Below, piece after piece: positions 22,332-33,658 of a DNA stretch of 64,000 nucleotides. The stretch lies in NCBI GenBank assembly GCA_965112735.1, contig OZ218957.1, positions 1,984,001 through 2,048,000 on the forward strand, in the 5' to 3' direction. The DNA comes from Phaeosaccion multiseriatum (Eukaryota; Ochrophyta, other classes). The notes below the pieces were generated by a model that was not told where the DNA came from, did no database searches, and saw nothing but the letters and a program-made list of their open reading frames with translations. Position 1 is the first letter of the stretch. Each line of letters starts with the position of its first letter. The position numbers and the translations under genes were made by a program.

Positions 22332-22884
22332 GATGATGATGATGACGAGGAGGAGGAGGAGGAGGAGGAGGAGGAGGAGGAGGAGGAGGAGGAGGAGGAG
22401 GAGGAGGAGAGGAAAAAGGAGGAGGAGAAGAGCGAGGAGGAGGAGGGAGGAGGGAGGAGGGGGGGGGGAGAGAAGGAGAGGGTGGGGAGGCATGCAGTTG
22501 TTGGGAAGCGAAGCTTGTCGAGGGACGAAGGCAGGGGTGGGAAGTATCAACGTAAGGCTCAGAGGCGGGCGAGAAGAAGCGAGGCGAGAGGCAGAAGAAG
22601 CGGAAGGGAGAGGAAATCTCTGTACGGCCTCAGTCCTGGCCTATCATTGGTGTGGCCATACACAACAGGGTTGACAGGACGGGGCATCTCCCGGCCAGTA
22701 GGCGAACACTACTTTCCCCTCCCAGAGTAGAGAAATGTGTTCAGCCCCTCTCTCTCGCTCCCTCTTCTCTCCCCCCCCTCTGTCTCATCCTCACCATGCT
22801 GATGCTGATGTGGTCCTTGTCCACATCCTCAAACAGATCGTCAAGAGCCGTCTTGAGGGTCTTGATGATTACATCTTCAAACAT
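16250..22884 (-). CDS. VPS13/chorein-N bridge-like lipid-transfer protein
   Basis: Six exons fit by phase: 22884-22795, 22281-22140, 21789-21614, 21414-20198, 19690-16787 and 16367-16250. They sum to 1549 codons including the stop. The joined N-terminus is a clear chorein-N motif: FEDVIIKTLK, then ISISMVGDMLALEEPAIEL and LRMKHNVLNELALPLKLQAG, then a HHPANWL segment where VPS13 has PWTSLG. Further on are RHRYIVLYMRTLKA and LPVDDILFFRAIGR, typical of the first VPS13 repeat region. Such proteins form hydrophobic bridges that move lipids at membrane contacts. At 1548 residues it is about half the length of VPS13 and close to the SHIP164/BLTP3 class. No VAB (WD40-like) or ATG2_C region is seen. 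Several Ser, Gln and acidic linkers are present, with motif copies at 19444 (exact) and 17127 (degenerate). Confidence 0.82.
16464..16560. repeat. ~42-bp imperfect tandem repeat in last intron of the VPS13-like gene
   Basis: The word GGCAAGAGATAC recurs at 16464, 16506 and 16547, with similar CCATYCAAAGARACACA sequence between copies. All lie inside the intron 16368-16786. Confidence 0.75.
19693..19852. repeat. (AGGG)n tract, CCCT on sense strand of VPS13-like intron
   Basis: A tetranucleotide run abuts the exon at 19690. Read on the minus strand it is CCCT-rich and ends in CTTCAG at the acceptor, so it forms the polypyrimidine tract itself. Confidence 0.9.
21417..21450. repeat. (TG)n microsatellite adjoining a splice acceptor
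   Basis: TG/CA run immediately upstream (minus strand) of the acceptor at 21414 of the VPS13-like gene. Confidence 0.85.
22283..22408. repeat. (GAT)n then (GGA)n tracts in first intron of the VPS13-like gene
   Basis: About 20 ATG/GAT triplets followed by about 20 GGA triplets. On the gene's strand these read CAT and CTC and lead directly into the acceptor before 22281. Confidence 0.88.
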
Positions 22885-23476
22885 AGGGACTCAGCGGTAG
22901 CCTCCGCCAGCAGGCGGTGGCAACCAAAGAGACTGAGGTGCGAGGGCGAGACTCCAAAGTGATAGAAATCAGAAATCTAGGAAGCCCTTCGTGGCGAGGT
23001 TTCGCTTTCCCTGTGAAAGGCAAGCAAGTGCACGTGTACGTAAGAAGCACTCCTCTAAACTAAAAATGCACACACCCACTGCTCTGCTCCCTCAACTGAG
23101 AGTAAGAACAGGAGGGGAGGCTGGGGAGGAACAGCGAGGGCGAACACGCTCCCACGTCGCTTCTCAAAGCAACCACAAACACGCCCCCAAGTTTCGGTGA
23201 CGTGGGCGGGGAGAGAGAGGAGCTGAGAGACCCAACTCACCGCTGCTCCTCCAGCTGGCTTCCTCCTCTCTCTCTCTCTCTCCGGCACAATCACACACAC
23301 GTAGGGTTTGGGGGGCGGCTCCGAATATATGAATATGAGTTTCAGCTCGCTCTGGATTCTGCGAGAAGTGATACGAGATGCAAGAGGGGAGAGGAGGAGC
23401 AGGAGGGAGGGGAAGATGAGGAGGAGGAGGAGGTTTGGTTTCTCCATAACCCATCTTTCTCCACAGAGGGTGCAGC
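22885..23476. promoter_or_regulatory. Divergent promoter region, VPS13-like / sulfotransferase
   Basis: 592 bp lie between divergent ATGs. A CTTTCTCCACAG sequence just before the sulfotransferase ATG looks like a splice acceptor, so a 5'-UTR intron is possible. No other signal is recognised. Confidence 0.4.
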
Positions 23477-24544
23477 ATGAGGTTGCCTCTGCTTTTCCTG
23501 CTGTTTGTGCCGATTGTAGCCTTATGCACGTGGTTAAAGAGCGGTAATAGCACGCTGCCATTCTTCTCTCGAGAAAGGGGGGAAGAGCAGCAGCAGGCGC
23601 AGCAGAAGGCTATCTTGCCAGGCGAGGAGGAGCCCACAGCACACAGACGAACGAGATTCATCCGTGTAGTGGGCGAGCCCAAGTCGGGCACCACTTGGCT
23701 GGAACGCATCCTCGTGGCGTCGGGGAAGGTCAAATGCAGTGGAGAACAGGCCTGCTCCTTCGAGGGAGGAGTGCCAGAAGACAGGTCGCTGCGTCTGCAG
23801 CGTGGCGATGGCGCTCTTCAGGTCTTGACGAGTGAGGGGAAGCACCGTATTCATGCACTCAAACGATGCTTGGGAGGGCGGGGGGTGCTGCGTCCGCATC
23901 GAGATGACGTTGATACTGCGTGGCCCTGCTCCAACGTCATGGCCAGCAACTCCACATCGCCCTCCGCTGCCAAGCTGATGAACTGCCTGCCGACCAGATG
24001 CGCTGAGGAAGAACCTTTTGATACGATATTCATTCTCGTCCTCAGAGACCCCAGGGACGTCATCATCAGCGAATTTTTTATGCTACACGGGAATGAGGAG
24101 GAGAACACTCTCGAGGACAGGACGACATTCCCGGGCCTTGTGGACTTTGTACAGGAGCGCTTCGTCGTACGTGCCACTTGGGTGTGGGTCCGCTACATGT
24201 GGCACATAACGGTCTTGCGTCGAAGCTCCTATGTGATCCTGTATCACGAGCTTCGCCTGCACGACGAACCCTACCGGACCATCTGCTGGGCGCTCAACTT
24301 TCAGTGTGATGCCGAGGATATTCACGAGATCAGAGAGGAGAGCTCGCCGGAGCGCATGCGAGAGATGCAGGGAAAGGGTACCTTACCCGGCGGGCTGGGC
24401 AAGGGAGAGAGAGCAAAGGTCCGTAGCGCAGGCAAACAGAACTTCAACGACTATGGCCTCCCATTGGAGACGGTCGGGTGGATGAACGTTACGCTGAAGG
24501 CCATGATGCCGCGGAGGCTGCTCGGCCAGTGGGATTTGCTTTGA
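23477..24544 (+). CDS. Membrane-anchored sulfotransferase-like protein
   Basis: A single exon of 355 residues. Residues 1-19 are hydrophobic (RLPLLFLLFVPIVALCTWL), consistent with a type II signal anchor for Golgi placement, and a possible glycosylation site NST follows. The 5'-phosphosulfate loop is GEPKSGTTWLERIL (about residues 66-79) and the 3'-phosphate motif is VLRDPRDVIISEFF (about 190-203). A C-terminal GKQNFNDYGL resembles the conserved RKGxxGDW region. These residues bind PAPS, so the enzyme probably transfers sulfate to a carbohydrate or small molecule; the acceptor cannot be told. Both cofactor motifs look intact. Confidence 0.85.
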   Translation: MRLPLLFLLFVPIVALCTWLKSGNSTLPFFSRERGEEQQQAQQKAILPGEEEPTAHRRTRFIRVVGEPKSGTTWLERILVASGKVKCSGEQACSFEGGVPEDRSLRLQRGDGALQVLTSEGKHRIHALKRCLGGRGVLRPHRDDVDTAWPCSNVMASNSTSPSAAKLMNCLPTRCAEEEPFDTIFILVLRDPRDVIISEFFMLHGNEEENTLEDRTTFPGLVDFVQERFVVRATWVWVRYMWHITVLRRSSYVILYHELRLHDEPYRTICWALNFQCDAEDIHEIREESSPERMREMQGKGTLPGGLGKGERAKVRSAGKQNFNDYGLPLETVGWMNVTLKAMMPRRLLGQWDLL

Positions 24545-25724
24545 TATGAACTAGTCGCTGTATCACTGGGTGTGGCGGTGTGTGGTTGTTGAAAGCACGC
24601 AACCGCTCCATCCATCGAGCGAACGTCTTGGGAGCTTAGACCCTTGAACCCTTGGATGGCAATCGAGCCCCACGCACACCTGCTCAAGACGAGACAAAGC
24701 CGACAGACCCACAGTATGGCATCAGCCCCCCACCATCAACCAACCGGGTGGCGCCAGGGGAAGCAAAGGCACTGAGGCGTTTGGATTACGCCCGCCTCTC
24801 CCAACAGCTCGGGTGTTCCACTTGGGGCATCCAAGTGAGTGAGTGAGTGAGTGAGTGAGTGAGCGCTCGGGTCGCTTGTATGCGGGGGGAGCTACTCTCT
24901 CGGAGGTGGCTCTGGCGTCCGGCATGCCCCCCTTCCCGTCCCCCCTCGGCGGCTGCACCTACACTTTGCTGGGTACGGCCGTCTTGCCTATTTGATCTCA
25001 CGCGCCGGCACCTGGAACAAAAGCATGTATGAACGTGGGGCACGAAGCTCTCAGCGCTCTCAGCACGCAGCCTATAACCAAGCGACCGAGCACAGGGGGC
25101 TCATCGAGACTTGTACGGTTACATCCATGATGATCGATGTTCGCGCTTTGTTAGTGGCCGGTCCTTCATCCTCCAGGAGGGTGCATGCAGAGACGCCAAA
25201 GTCCACACCACCGAGCGGTGGTCTCTTGGCTGCCTCACTGGAAGCTCCCTCGCTTGGGTACCCCTACACACCCACTCAAGGGAGTGGGGAACTCGCTCGT
25301 CATTTCGCATCGAAAGGAGGAGGAGGAGGATGAGGATGAGCAACACCTACCATAGAAGGAGTTAGGCAAGCAGCAGTATAGCGTCGGCCAGAGAGTTAAG
25401 AAGGAATCGACAAGGGAACGGAGCTCTTTGGAGCATGTCCTGTGAAATCTTTCTTTACTAGTAGAACATGAGGGGCAAAAAAGTAGACAGAGAGAGCGAT
25501 TGAAATAGAATGCTCTATTAGGTAGAAATGATTAAAGAGTAACCATTGTATGGCTTGAAATAGCCAAACAAGCTTTGTGCCTTTGGCACGGCGTTTCCGT
25601 GTACCGAGTGCCTCCCCTACTGTCCATGCTTTGCTCCGCACTCACAAGCCAAGGCCTCTCCTTTTGTCCCTTGGCAGGCAAAGGTGGGCTAAGCAGAACT
25701 TAAGAAGTAGTAGTAAGTACGGGT
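24545..25724. other. Convergent intergenic region, no gene seen
   Basis: About 1.2 kb between the sulfotransferase and CAP-G stop codons. It contains a (GTGA)n run at about 24835-24865. Short open frames exist, but none has a recognisable domain or coding look. Confidence 0.6.
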
Positions 25725-27202
25725 TTATATGTTGCTTACGTCCACGAGCCCCTCCCTCCCCTTCCCTGTTTGGACTTGGGCTCTGCTGCTGTACTTGGCG
25801 CCTACACCCCCCCGAGGGGGTCTCCCCGCCGCCGCCGCACCAGACGCCTTCTTGCTCTGCCCCCCCCTCCTCCTCCTGTTCTCAACTTGCTCCTCCTCTT
25901 CCTCAAATTCGCTGTCGCCACTCCTCTCTGAAGAATCACCAGATGCCTCTTCTTCTTCATCATCCTCAGAGGCCCCGGACGAGCTGCTGCTCTCCTCCTC
26001 TTCCTGCTGCTCCGGGACGACTTGTTTCTTCTTCCGCTGCTTGGGTGCTTCTTCTTCCTCCTCCTCCTCCTCCTCCTCCTCCTCGCTGGAATAGCTCTCC
26101 TCCCCCGCCCCCCCCTCCTCGTCCTCCTCGTCCTCCTCCTCCTCGTCCTCCTCCTCCTCAGAGCTCTCTTCGATCACAACCTTGCGTCTGCGGCCACCGG
26201 CAGCCTGCCTCATGACGCCCTCCTCCTCTTCATCTTCTCCGCTAGAGTCGCCCCCGTCAGCTCCGTCCACAACCTCTTCCTCTTCTTCCTCCTCCTCGTC
26301 ACTCTCCTCCTCCGGAATCACGGGTGACTTCGCCCTCCTTCCTCGGCGTGAAGGTTTCGTAACCACCACCTCCTCCTCATCATCACTGTCCTCCTCCTCC
26401 TCCTCCTCCTCAATCAGGGGCGCCTTCGTCCTCCTTCCTCGGCCCGAAGGTCTCTGAACCACCACTTCCTCATCTTCTTCTTCCTCCTCCTCCTCCTCCT
26501 CCTCCTCCTCCTCCTCCTCCTCGTCGTCGTCGCTCTCCTTCTCCTCAATCACGGGTGCCTTCGTCCTCCTTCCTCGGCCTGAAGGTTTCCTAACCACGGC
26601 CTCTTCCTCTTCATCCTCCTCCTCACTCTCCTCCTCCTCCTCGTCACTCTCGGTCCCCTGCCTCACAGCCTTCGTCTTCTGCGCTGGAGTCTCTTCCTCC
26701 TCACTCCCCTCGTCACTGGAGTCACTCTCTTCAACCTCTTTCATATCCTTAGGCGCTGCTGCTCTCCTCGCTCTATTCCTTCTGCCGGTCACAGCAGCTG
26801 CAGCGGCAGCAGGAGGCGGCGGAGGAGGAGACGCAGCCTTCCTCTCCACTCCGCCGCCCTTTCCCTCCTCAGCCTCTCCTGCCTGCTCGTTCTCGTCCTC
26901 CTCGTCACTGCTACCACCACTCTCTCCATCGCCACCCTCACCACCCCTCTCCACCACCTCACCAAACACCTTGGCGCTCAAGTCTTCCCATTGGGCCTCC
27001 CCCAAGCGCCGGTCGGGCGACTCATCCGCAGCCTCCAACAGGATAACCACCTTGCCCAGCGTGGTCTGCTGCGCTCTCTTACCTCGGTAGCCACGCACCA
27101 CCCTCCCGACGAGCTCGCGCAGCATCTTGACCATGTTTTGGTCCGAGTCGGGAATGGGTGTGGACAGGAGCGCCTTGCACAGCTGGAGAGTGATGGTGGT
27201 GG

Positions 27203-27235
<33 letters not shown>

Positions 27236-29559
27236 CCTTAACGTTGTCGTCGTTGTTGTTATTGTCGTCGTCGCCAGCGCAGAGCAGCAGCTCTTGACAG
27301 AGGCACGAGCTCACATGGCCCAGGCCCACCTCCCTATACCGCTCACCGCGCTCCGCTTCCTCTTGCTCCGTGCTGGTGGTGTCGCTCCCTCCAGAGGGTT
27401 TGCCGTCCGCAGACTTTCGCCTGTCCTTCTTCTCGGCGGCCGTATACTCGTCGTCGGAGTCGCCGTCGGAGTCCGAGTCGCTGTCCACTCCCTCCTTCTC
27501 CCCTGCACCGTCCATGCGGCCAGGGGATGATGCTGCTGCTGCTGCTGCTCCCACTGCTGAGTCATCCAGGGGTTTCCGAGTCAGCATGTAGGTCATGAGC
27601 TTGACAATCTCCCCCACAGGGAGGGCGCTGCGGGCAGCTCCCTCGGAGACGCGCCTGTGTTGGTGATACAGACGGAGGAGGAGGAGGAGGAGGAGGAGGA
27701 GGAGGAGGAGGAGAAGGAGGAGGAGGAGGAGGAGGAGGAGGAGGAGGAGCAGGAGGAGGAGCAGGAGCGCGTGGACGAGTAATGGCAAAGCTGTGGTGTC
27801 ACTTGCGAATGTTTCGACGCGAGAGCAGCGATGCACTCTCCCTATGCACATCGCCTAAAAGGCAGCAGCAGAGCATATCCCTCTTCGGGGGCACATATAC
27901 AGACACACAACACACACATACACACAACACGCATACACATCTGCATTGCTCCCTCGTCTACTCTGCTCCTTGCCATCCCTCCCTCCCTCCCTTGCTCCTC
28001 CTGCCTCACCTCAGCACTTTGGGAAGGGCTGCGCGCAGGGTGGCCTGGTGCTTATCGCCGGCCACGGGAAACGTTTCGAAGAAGAGGGTCAACATCTGCA
28101 GCGAACCGATGGAACGGATAGATGCAGATGGGACGCGACGGCCCATCCGTTGGTGGGAGCGGCGCGTCACGGAACGAATGAAGGAACACGATGGGCGAAT
28201 GGCGGAGAAAGGGTGGAGGGAGGGAGGGAGGGAGGGAGGGAGGGAGGGAGGGGAGAGTATTAGAAATGGTAAGAGTCGCGCGCAGCTGTAGGGGGGGGGG
28301 GGGGGGGGCTCAACTCAACACAAAAGGACGTTACAGATCGACACGAAGCTCATCGCACACCGCCCCCCCATCGACTGCCATCCCCCCCCCCTCACCTGCC
28401 GGAGTCGGACCGGGCTGCCCACGACCTTGTTGTACACATCTTGTCGGAGCAGGGCCTCTGTCTCCGCGTCAGCATCACCCCCCGCCCCACGCCCTCCCTC
28501 CTCGTCCTCCTCCTCCTCCTCGTTATCCTCGGAGGAAGAGGAGACACCACCCTCGGACAGCGCAATGAGCTTGGCCAGGGTGGCAGGGTCGGCAGGCGAG
28601 CCCGCCTTGAAATACATCTCCACGAGAAGGGCAAGCAAGTCGCTGTCGAGCAGCCTGCCCGAGAAGAGCAACTTCGCTGAGCCCTCTGCTGCCACTGCCG
28701 CTAGCACAGGGTGGGTACCCTCCTCCTCCTCCTCCTCCTCCTCCTCCTCCTCCTCTGATTCACTGCTGGCGACGACGCCTTTGCCCGTGACATCGCGTGT
28801 GTCCACCAAGAGAGAGCGGAGGAGGGCGCCAATGTCTCCGCTGGGGCCGATGAAACTCTCTCCGAAGACGAGACACAGGTCGACGAGTGCCTGCGTGCGG
28901 TTTGTGCGTGCGTGCGTACAGCGGGCGCCATTTCAGTCAGCAATGGCACAGCATGACAGGGGATCAGCGGGGGGCGAAGGGGTGATGGGTCAATAAGGCC
29001 GACATGACTGACTGACTGTGGCCCATCGTCTGGGGAATTTCACGCCTCCATTACTCTCAGTCCTTTCACTCCTCCCCCCCCCCCCATTGTGTGATAGCAC
29101 CCCCATCCACTGCCATCTTCCTCCCTCCTCCATCCACTGCCATCTTCCCCATCTTACCTGGACAGCAACCTCCCGAATCTCTCTGTACTCCTCCTTGTTC
29201 CTCGCCACTTGCAGGAGGAGCTCTCGGTGGGCTTGGGCCGCTTCGGTACCCAACAAGGTCCACCTGCCCAGGCACTCGACCCCCAATTGGCGCAAGGGGG
29301 CGTCAGTGCTCTGCACAGCAGGAAGAATGAAGCCCTCGAGATTAGCCAGCACGCCGTCTGCTCGACAAAAGGGGAGGAGGAGGAGGAGGAGGAGGAGGAG
29401 GAGGAGGAGGAGGAGGATGGCAGTGGATGGAAGAGGAAAGGAAGGCAGTCAATGGGGGCCGTGCAGTCGGGGAACTCGGTAAGCTCATCACAAGTACACA
29501 CACAATAACTTCAATAACTTACATAGACAGGCAGACAACCACGGACAGAGACAGCCAGG

Positions 29560-29607
<48 letters not shown>

Positions 29608-32600
29608 CCAGGCAGACAGACAAGCCAGACAGACATACATATAGACAGGCAGACATTCATTCATCGACAGAGTGTGTGTGCCATAAACCTCACCTGCCAG
29701 CGTGCGCGAAGTGCTCTCCAGGAAGAGGTTCAGCACAATGAGGCACTGCTGCTGCCGGAGGAGGCGCTCCACCGCTACCTCTTCGTCCTCCTCTTCTTCT
29801 TCCCCTTGTCCTTCTGGGGCTGGCCTGCCCTCACTCTCATCCTCTTGCTCCTCCGCCTCCGTATCTCGCCTGCTCGAGTCTCTGCTTGGGTCCCCCCCCC
29901 CTGCGATTGGGTCCACGATGTCGTTGAGGATTTGGGCCACCACACGAGTGTAGTCAGATTCAGACGGAGACGCCGCTGCCAACGTCTCCAGCGCCACCTG
30001 AAAGACACACACAGAGAGAGAGACGGAGGGGGGACGGGAGAGAAGAAGAGTGAAGGGGGCGGGGTGATGGAGGAAGAGAGCTTTGAAGGGACTCTGTTGT
30101 GGTAGGATAAGGTGGTGGTGTTGGCACGCAAGAGGCAGGCAGGCAGGTAGGTAGGTAGGTAGGTAGGTAGGTAGATAGGTAGGTGGGTAGGTAGGTAAGT
30201 AGGTAGGAAGAAGAAGGAAGGGAGGTAGGTAGGTAGGTAGGTGGGTAGGTAGGTAGGTAGGTAGGTAGGTAGCTCGCTCTCTATGTTGTCCTCATTCTCT
30301 CGTCCTTTTCCCCTCCAAGAATGAAAGGCTTCCAACGAAAGAAAGCTCAACCTCAAAGCTCCAAGGCTCAAGCTCACACACTCCTTACCTCCAGGAGCTC
30401 TGTGGACACGCAAAGCGAGCAGAGGATTCCGTTGAGCAACGCTGACATGCTCCTCCTCCCCGCCTCCTCGCTAAAGTCCACCCGCTGGGCAAGCTTGAGC
30501 ATCTGCTGCGCCGTAAACACGTCCGCGACGATCTGGTCATCGTCTTCTCCGTCCTCGTCGAGCACCACTTCTCCTCCTCCTCCTCCTCCTCCTCCTCCTC
30601 CTCCTCCTTCGTCTTCTTCTTCTCCTTCCTTGCCATTGTCGATGTCGCTGTCGCGGTCCACTCCGCCACCACCACTGACACAGTTGCTGGTGTTCAGCAC
30701 GCTGCTGCTGTTGACCAGGCGCTCAATGAGAAGGCAGAGCGTGGAGGTGTCGGGCAGCAACTCCTCAAGGAGGGCTTCCCTCTGTGAGGCCGTCAACACT
30801 TGCGCCTCGCACTCCCTCACTAGCTCGGACTGAGACCCAGGCGGGGGAGGGGGGATGGGGTAAGCGGTTGGATCGGTGGGTGGATGGGAATCAAGACTCA
30901 CTTCTTCCCCCTCTCCCCCTCTTCCCGCTTCCTCCCTCCTCCCCTCTCCCCTCCCCTTCTGTCCACCCCATACTTTCGCACCTCGCTTGCCCCCCCCCCC
31001 CCCTCCCTCCCTCCCTCTTTACCTGAATGCGGATGAAGAGAGCAGACTCCGGATTCAGTTCCTCGCTATTGCTCCAATCCACCCTGGTGGCCCATACGCC
31101 TCTAAGTCTCCTGGCGTCCTCCTCCCCCGCCCCAGGCAGCCCTGTGGCCTCTGCTGGGTCGGCCCCTCTCAGACGCGTGGCTTGAAGCCCTGCCTTTAGC
31201 ACCACGGCGAGTGCTTTACTTGCACTCTCTTCAAAGTCCACCACCTCCTGTGAGTGCCATGGAGTACCATCGGATCGGACCGGGCGATCGGGCGATGCCA
31301 ACGTGAAGAAAGGAGCATGTGAGTAAGTACGTGAGTGAGTGAGTGTGAGTGGTCGGTAAGTGAGTAAGTAAGTGCATGGTTGAGGGAGAGGAGCGATCGG
31401 CTCTCCCCATCTTTCTTACCAAATGGGCAAGCAGCCGCAGAACTCGGCCACCGTCATTCTCCCCCGTCGCCTCCTTGCCTCCCTTCTCGTCCTCCTCCTC
31501 CCGTTCGTCCTCCTCCCCTTGCCCCGCCGACTTGAGCCACTGGCGACAGATCATCTCCTTACACGCTGTCACCACCCCCTCCGAGCGATCCTGAAGGCCG
31601 TCCAGCGCCGCCACTCTTTGCACGAGACTCAGCTGCCCTATGGTGACATTGTTGGTGAGCACTTGGAAAGCGGCGCGTCGCACGTTCTCGTGCGTATCCT
31701 TGGTGCGCTGCACGACTGCGGCCACGACGGAAGGCTCCGGCGAAGACGCACAGGAGGAGGAGGAGGAGGAGGAGGAGGAGGGGTTGGCAGTGGGGACAAT
31801 CGAGTGCAGCACCGCAGTACGTCGGACCTCCTGGGCAGGGGGGGAGGAGAGAGTAAGAAGGGTGGGGCGGGTGGGGGGAGTGAGGGAGTGAGGGTGAGGG
31901 AGGGAGTGAGGGAGTGAGGGAGTGAGTGATAGAGTGAGTGAGGGAGGGAGGGAGTGAGTGATAGAGTGAGTGAGGGAGTGAGGGAGTGAGTGATAGAGTG
32001 AGTGAGGGAGTGAGGGAGGGAGGGAGGGAGCTGTGGCACAAGAGGAGGGCTTTATGGATATTGACACAAGACTCCGCGACACAAACCCCAGGCCGGGTGT
32101 GGTGGGTGGGGTGGACTGCACACAAGGAATACCGATGCCACCCTGGCGCATCAGTGCTTATCTGTCCTTTGTGTAGCGTGTATGGTTGTGGTGGTGAGGC
32201 CGCAGGACTTGTGGCCCCCGACGATTCCCCATGCCGCCCCCACATTACATCCCCACCCTCCTACTCACCATGCCGTTGTCCCCCTTCATGAGACGCAGGA
32301 ATTCACTAGAGATGGTTGGCGTCAGATGACCAGAGGGAGACTCCCCCTCCTCCTCATTTCCCTCCCCCCGGCCCCGCTGACGGGCTTCGCTGACTCGCAA
32401 CAGCCCCAGCGCCTGGATGGCTCGGATCCGCACAGTGGCGTCCTTGTCCCTGAGTCTGTGGTAGGCAGACAGGTAGGTAGGCAGGTAGGTAGGTAGGTAG
32501 GTAAGTAGGTGAGTGGGGAGGGAAGAAGAAGGAATGAAGGTAGGCAGGTGGGTTTTTTGGGGGGGGGGGGGGGGAGTTGCGTGCAATGGTGGGGCGGTGT

Positions 32601-33178
32601 GTGGGGGGGGGGCTACCGACTTTGTCAACGTCAGCACACGCCGAAGAATCAAATAGTGATTCACTCATACTACAGGAGCGTCTGCATCTGCTACGTCTGC
32701 TGGTGGTGGTGACGTTTTCCGTCGTCCGAATCGAGATAGGGTGGAGGGGTGGAGGAGGAGGGCGCTTTCCCCCCCTCTACCTGGGCCCTTCTGCCCGCTT
32801 GCCTGTCGGTCTGTCTCTCTTCGCTTCTCTCACCTCGGTAGCAAGTGCTCCCCAATGTACTGCACTTGTTGCTGGGTCAGCCGAGGCGCCCCCCTGCTGC
32901 TGCCACTGCAGCGATTGATGATACACTCCACCAGATGGCACACTCGATAGCGGACAGCCTTATTGGCAGCACCGGCTTTTGGTAGCAGAAAACCGAGAAC
33001 TTCCCCTGGTGGTCACGAGAACCGGGAACCGAAGAGACAAGAGAAGAGAGAAGGGGGATGGCACCGATGTTAAGGGGTGGAGAGGGATATCGGCGGCACC
33101 TTGGGAACTGATTACGGGCTTTGCCAGAGAAGAGCAGGCTGCAAAAAGGTGCAAGAAAAGGCAGCAAAGAAAGGAGCG

Positions 33179-33233
<55 letters not shown>

Positions 33234-33658
33234 TGGGGGGAAGAGGGTGACTTACCCAGTAGGTCCTGGCCGCTTGCTCTCTTGGTAATGGCCAGGTGGG
33301 CTACAAAGAGGGCAAGACGCTCCAGCACGGGCTCATCCCTCTTGCTCTTCTTGCCCTCCAGGAGGATGCGACTGATACACACCATCACCTCCTCCTCCAT
33401 AGCCGCCACCGACTCCAGGTCGTTTTCCCTTTCGAGCCTGCTTAACGTGGACACCAGCTTGGACACACAGCGAGGGTGCACATCCTCTGTGGCCTGTGCT
33501 TCGGTGAAGAGGGCACGAACGACGGCAACGGCAGGCAGCACCTGCTCCTGCTGCTCCTGGTGCTCTTCATCCTCCTCCTCTTTGTGCTGCAGGCGCCGCT
33601 GCCGTGTCCCCTTCCCTCCAGGCGTACTCTTTCCCTTTACCGTCTTCGTCCGAGCCAT
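25725..33658 (-). CDS. NCAPG: Condensin complex subunit 3 (CAP-G)
   Basis: Eleven exons join in phase: 33658-33256, 32975-32834, 32455-32269, 31830-31420, 31247-31023, 30829-30389, 29997-29694, 29357-29158, 28890-28396, 28095-28010 and 27654-25725. They give 1607 residues. HEAT-type motifs match CAP-G: AANKAVRYRVCHLVECIINR, HLLPRLRDKDATVRIRAIQA, VRRTAVLHSIVP, and RTKDTHENVRRAAFQVL followed by a LDGLQDRSEGVV segment. CAP-G is the HEAT-repeat safety-belt subunit of condensin I, which loads onto DNA through CAP-H during mitosis. Residues from about 965 onward form a long acidic tail with alternating basic SGRGRRTKAP blocks, longer than in animal or yeast CAP-G. The upstream TTG at 33712 is in frame, but the first ATG is 33658. 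Confidence 0.92.
26150..26650 (-). repeat. Acidic/basic repeat block in CAP-G tail
   Basis: About four imperfect protein repeats, each with a basic core such as KPSGRGRRTKAPVI or KPSRRGRRAKSPVI followed by a Glu/Asp/Ser run. The DNA shows matching repeats of CCTTCCTCGG-type words separated by CTC tracts. Confidence 0.8.
27659..27670 (+). repeat. Exact GTTGGTGATACA motif at the CAP-G last-intron acceptor
   Basis: On the gene's strand the motif reads TGTATCACCAAC and is followed directly by ACAG, the 3' splice site (exon starts at 27654). A (CTC)n tract lies immediately upstream. Confidence 0.85.
27672..27768. repeat. (GAG)n tract; CTC on CAP-G sense strand
   Basis: Triplet run in the last intron of CAP-G. 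It is pyrimidine-rich on the sense strand and directly upstream of the motif and acceptor. Confidence 0.88.
29567..29640. repeat. (ACAG)n tract in CAP-G intron
   Basis: Tetranucleotide run in the intron between the exons ending at 29694 and starting at 29357. On the sense strand it reads CTGT. Confidence 0.85.
30143..30272. repeat. (GTAG)n tract in CAP-G intron
   Basis: TAGG/GTAG tetranucleotides, interrupted once at about 30205-30220. On the sense strand they read CCTA/CTAC and lie upstream of the acceptor before 29997. Confidence 0.88.
31866..32033. repeat. Interrupted GAGT/GAGG repeat in CAP-G intron
   Basis: Long-period imperfect repeat of GGGAGTGA and GAGTGAGTGATA words. On the sense strand it is CTCACTCCC-like and precedes the acceptor at 31831. 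Confidence 0.8.
33187..33231. repeat. (GA)n tract in first CAP-G intron
   Basis: Near-perfect GA run of about 45 bp (CT on the sense strand), just downstream of the first donor. Confidence 0.9.
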
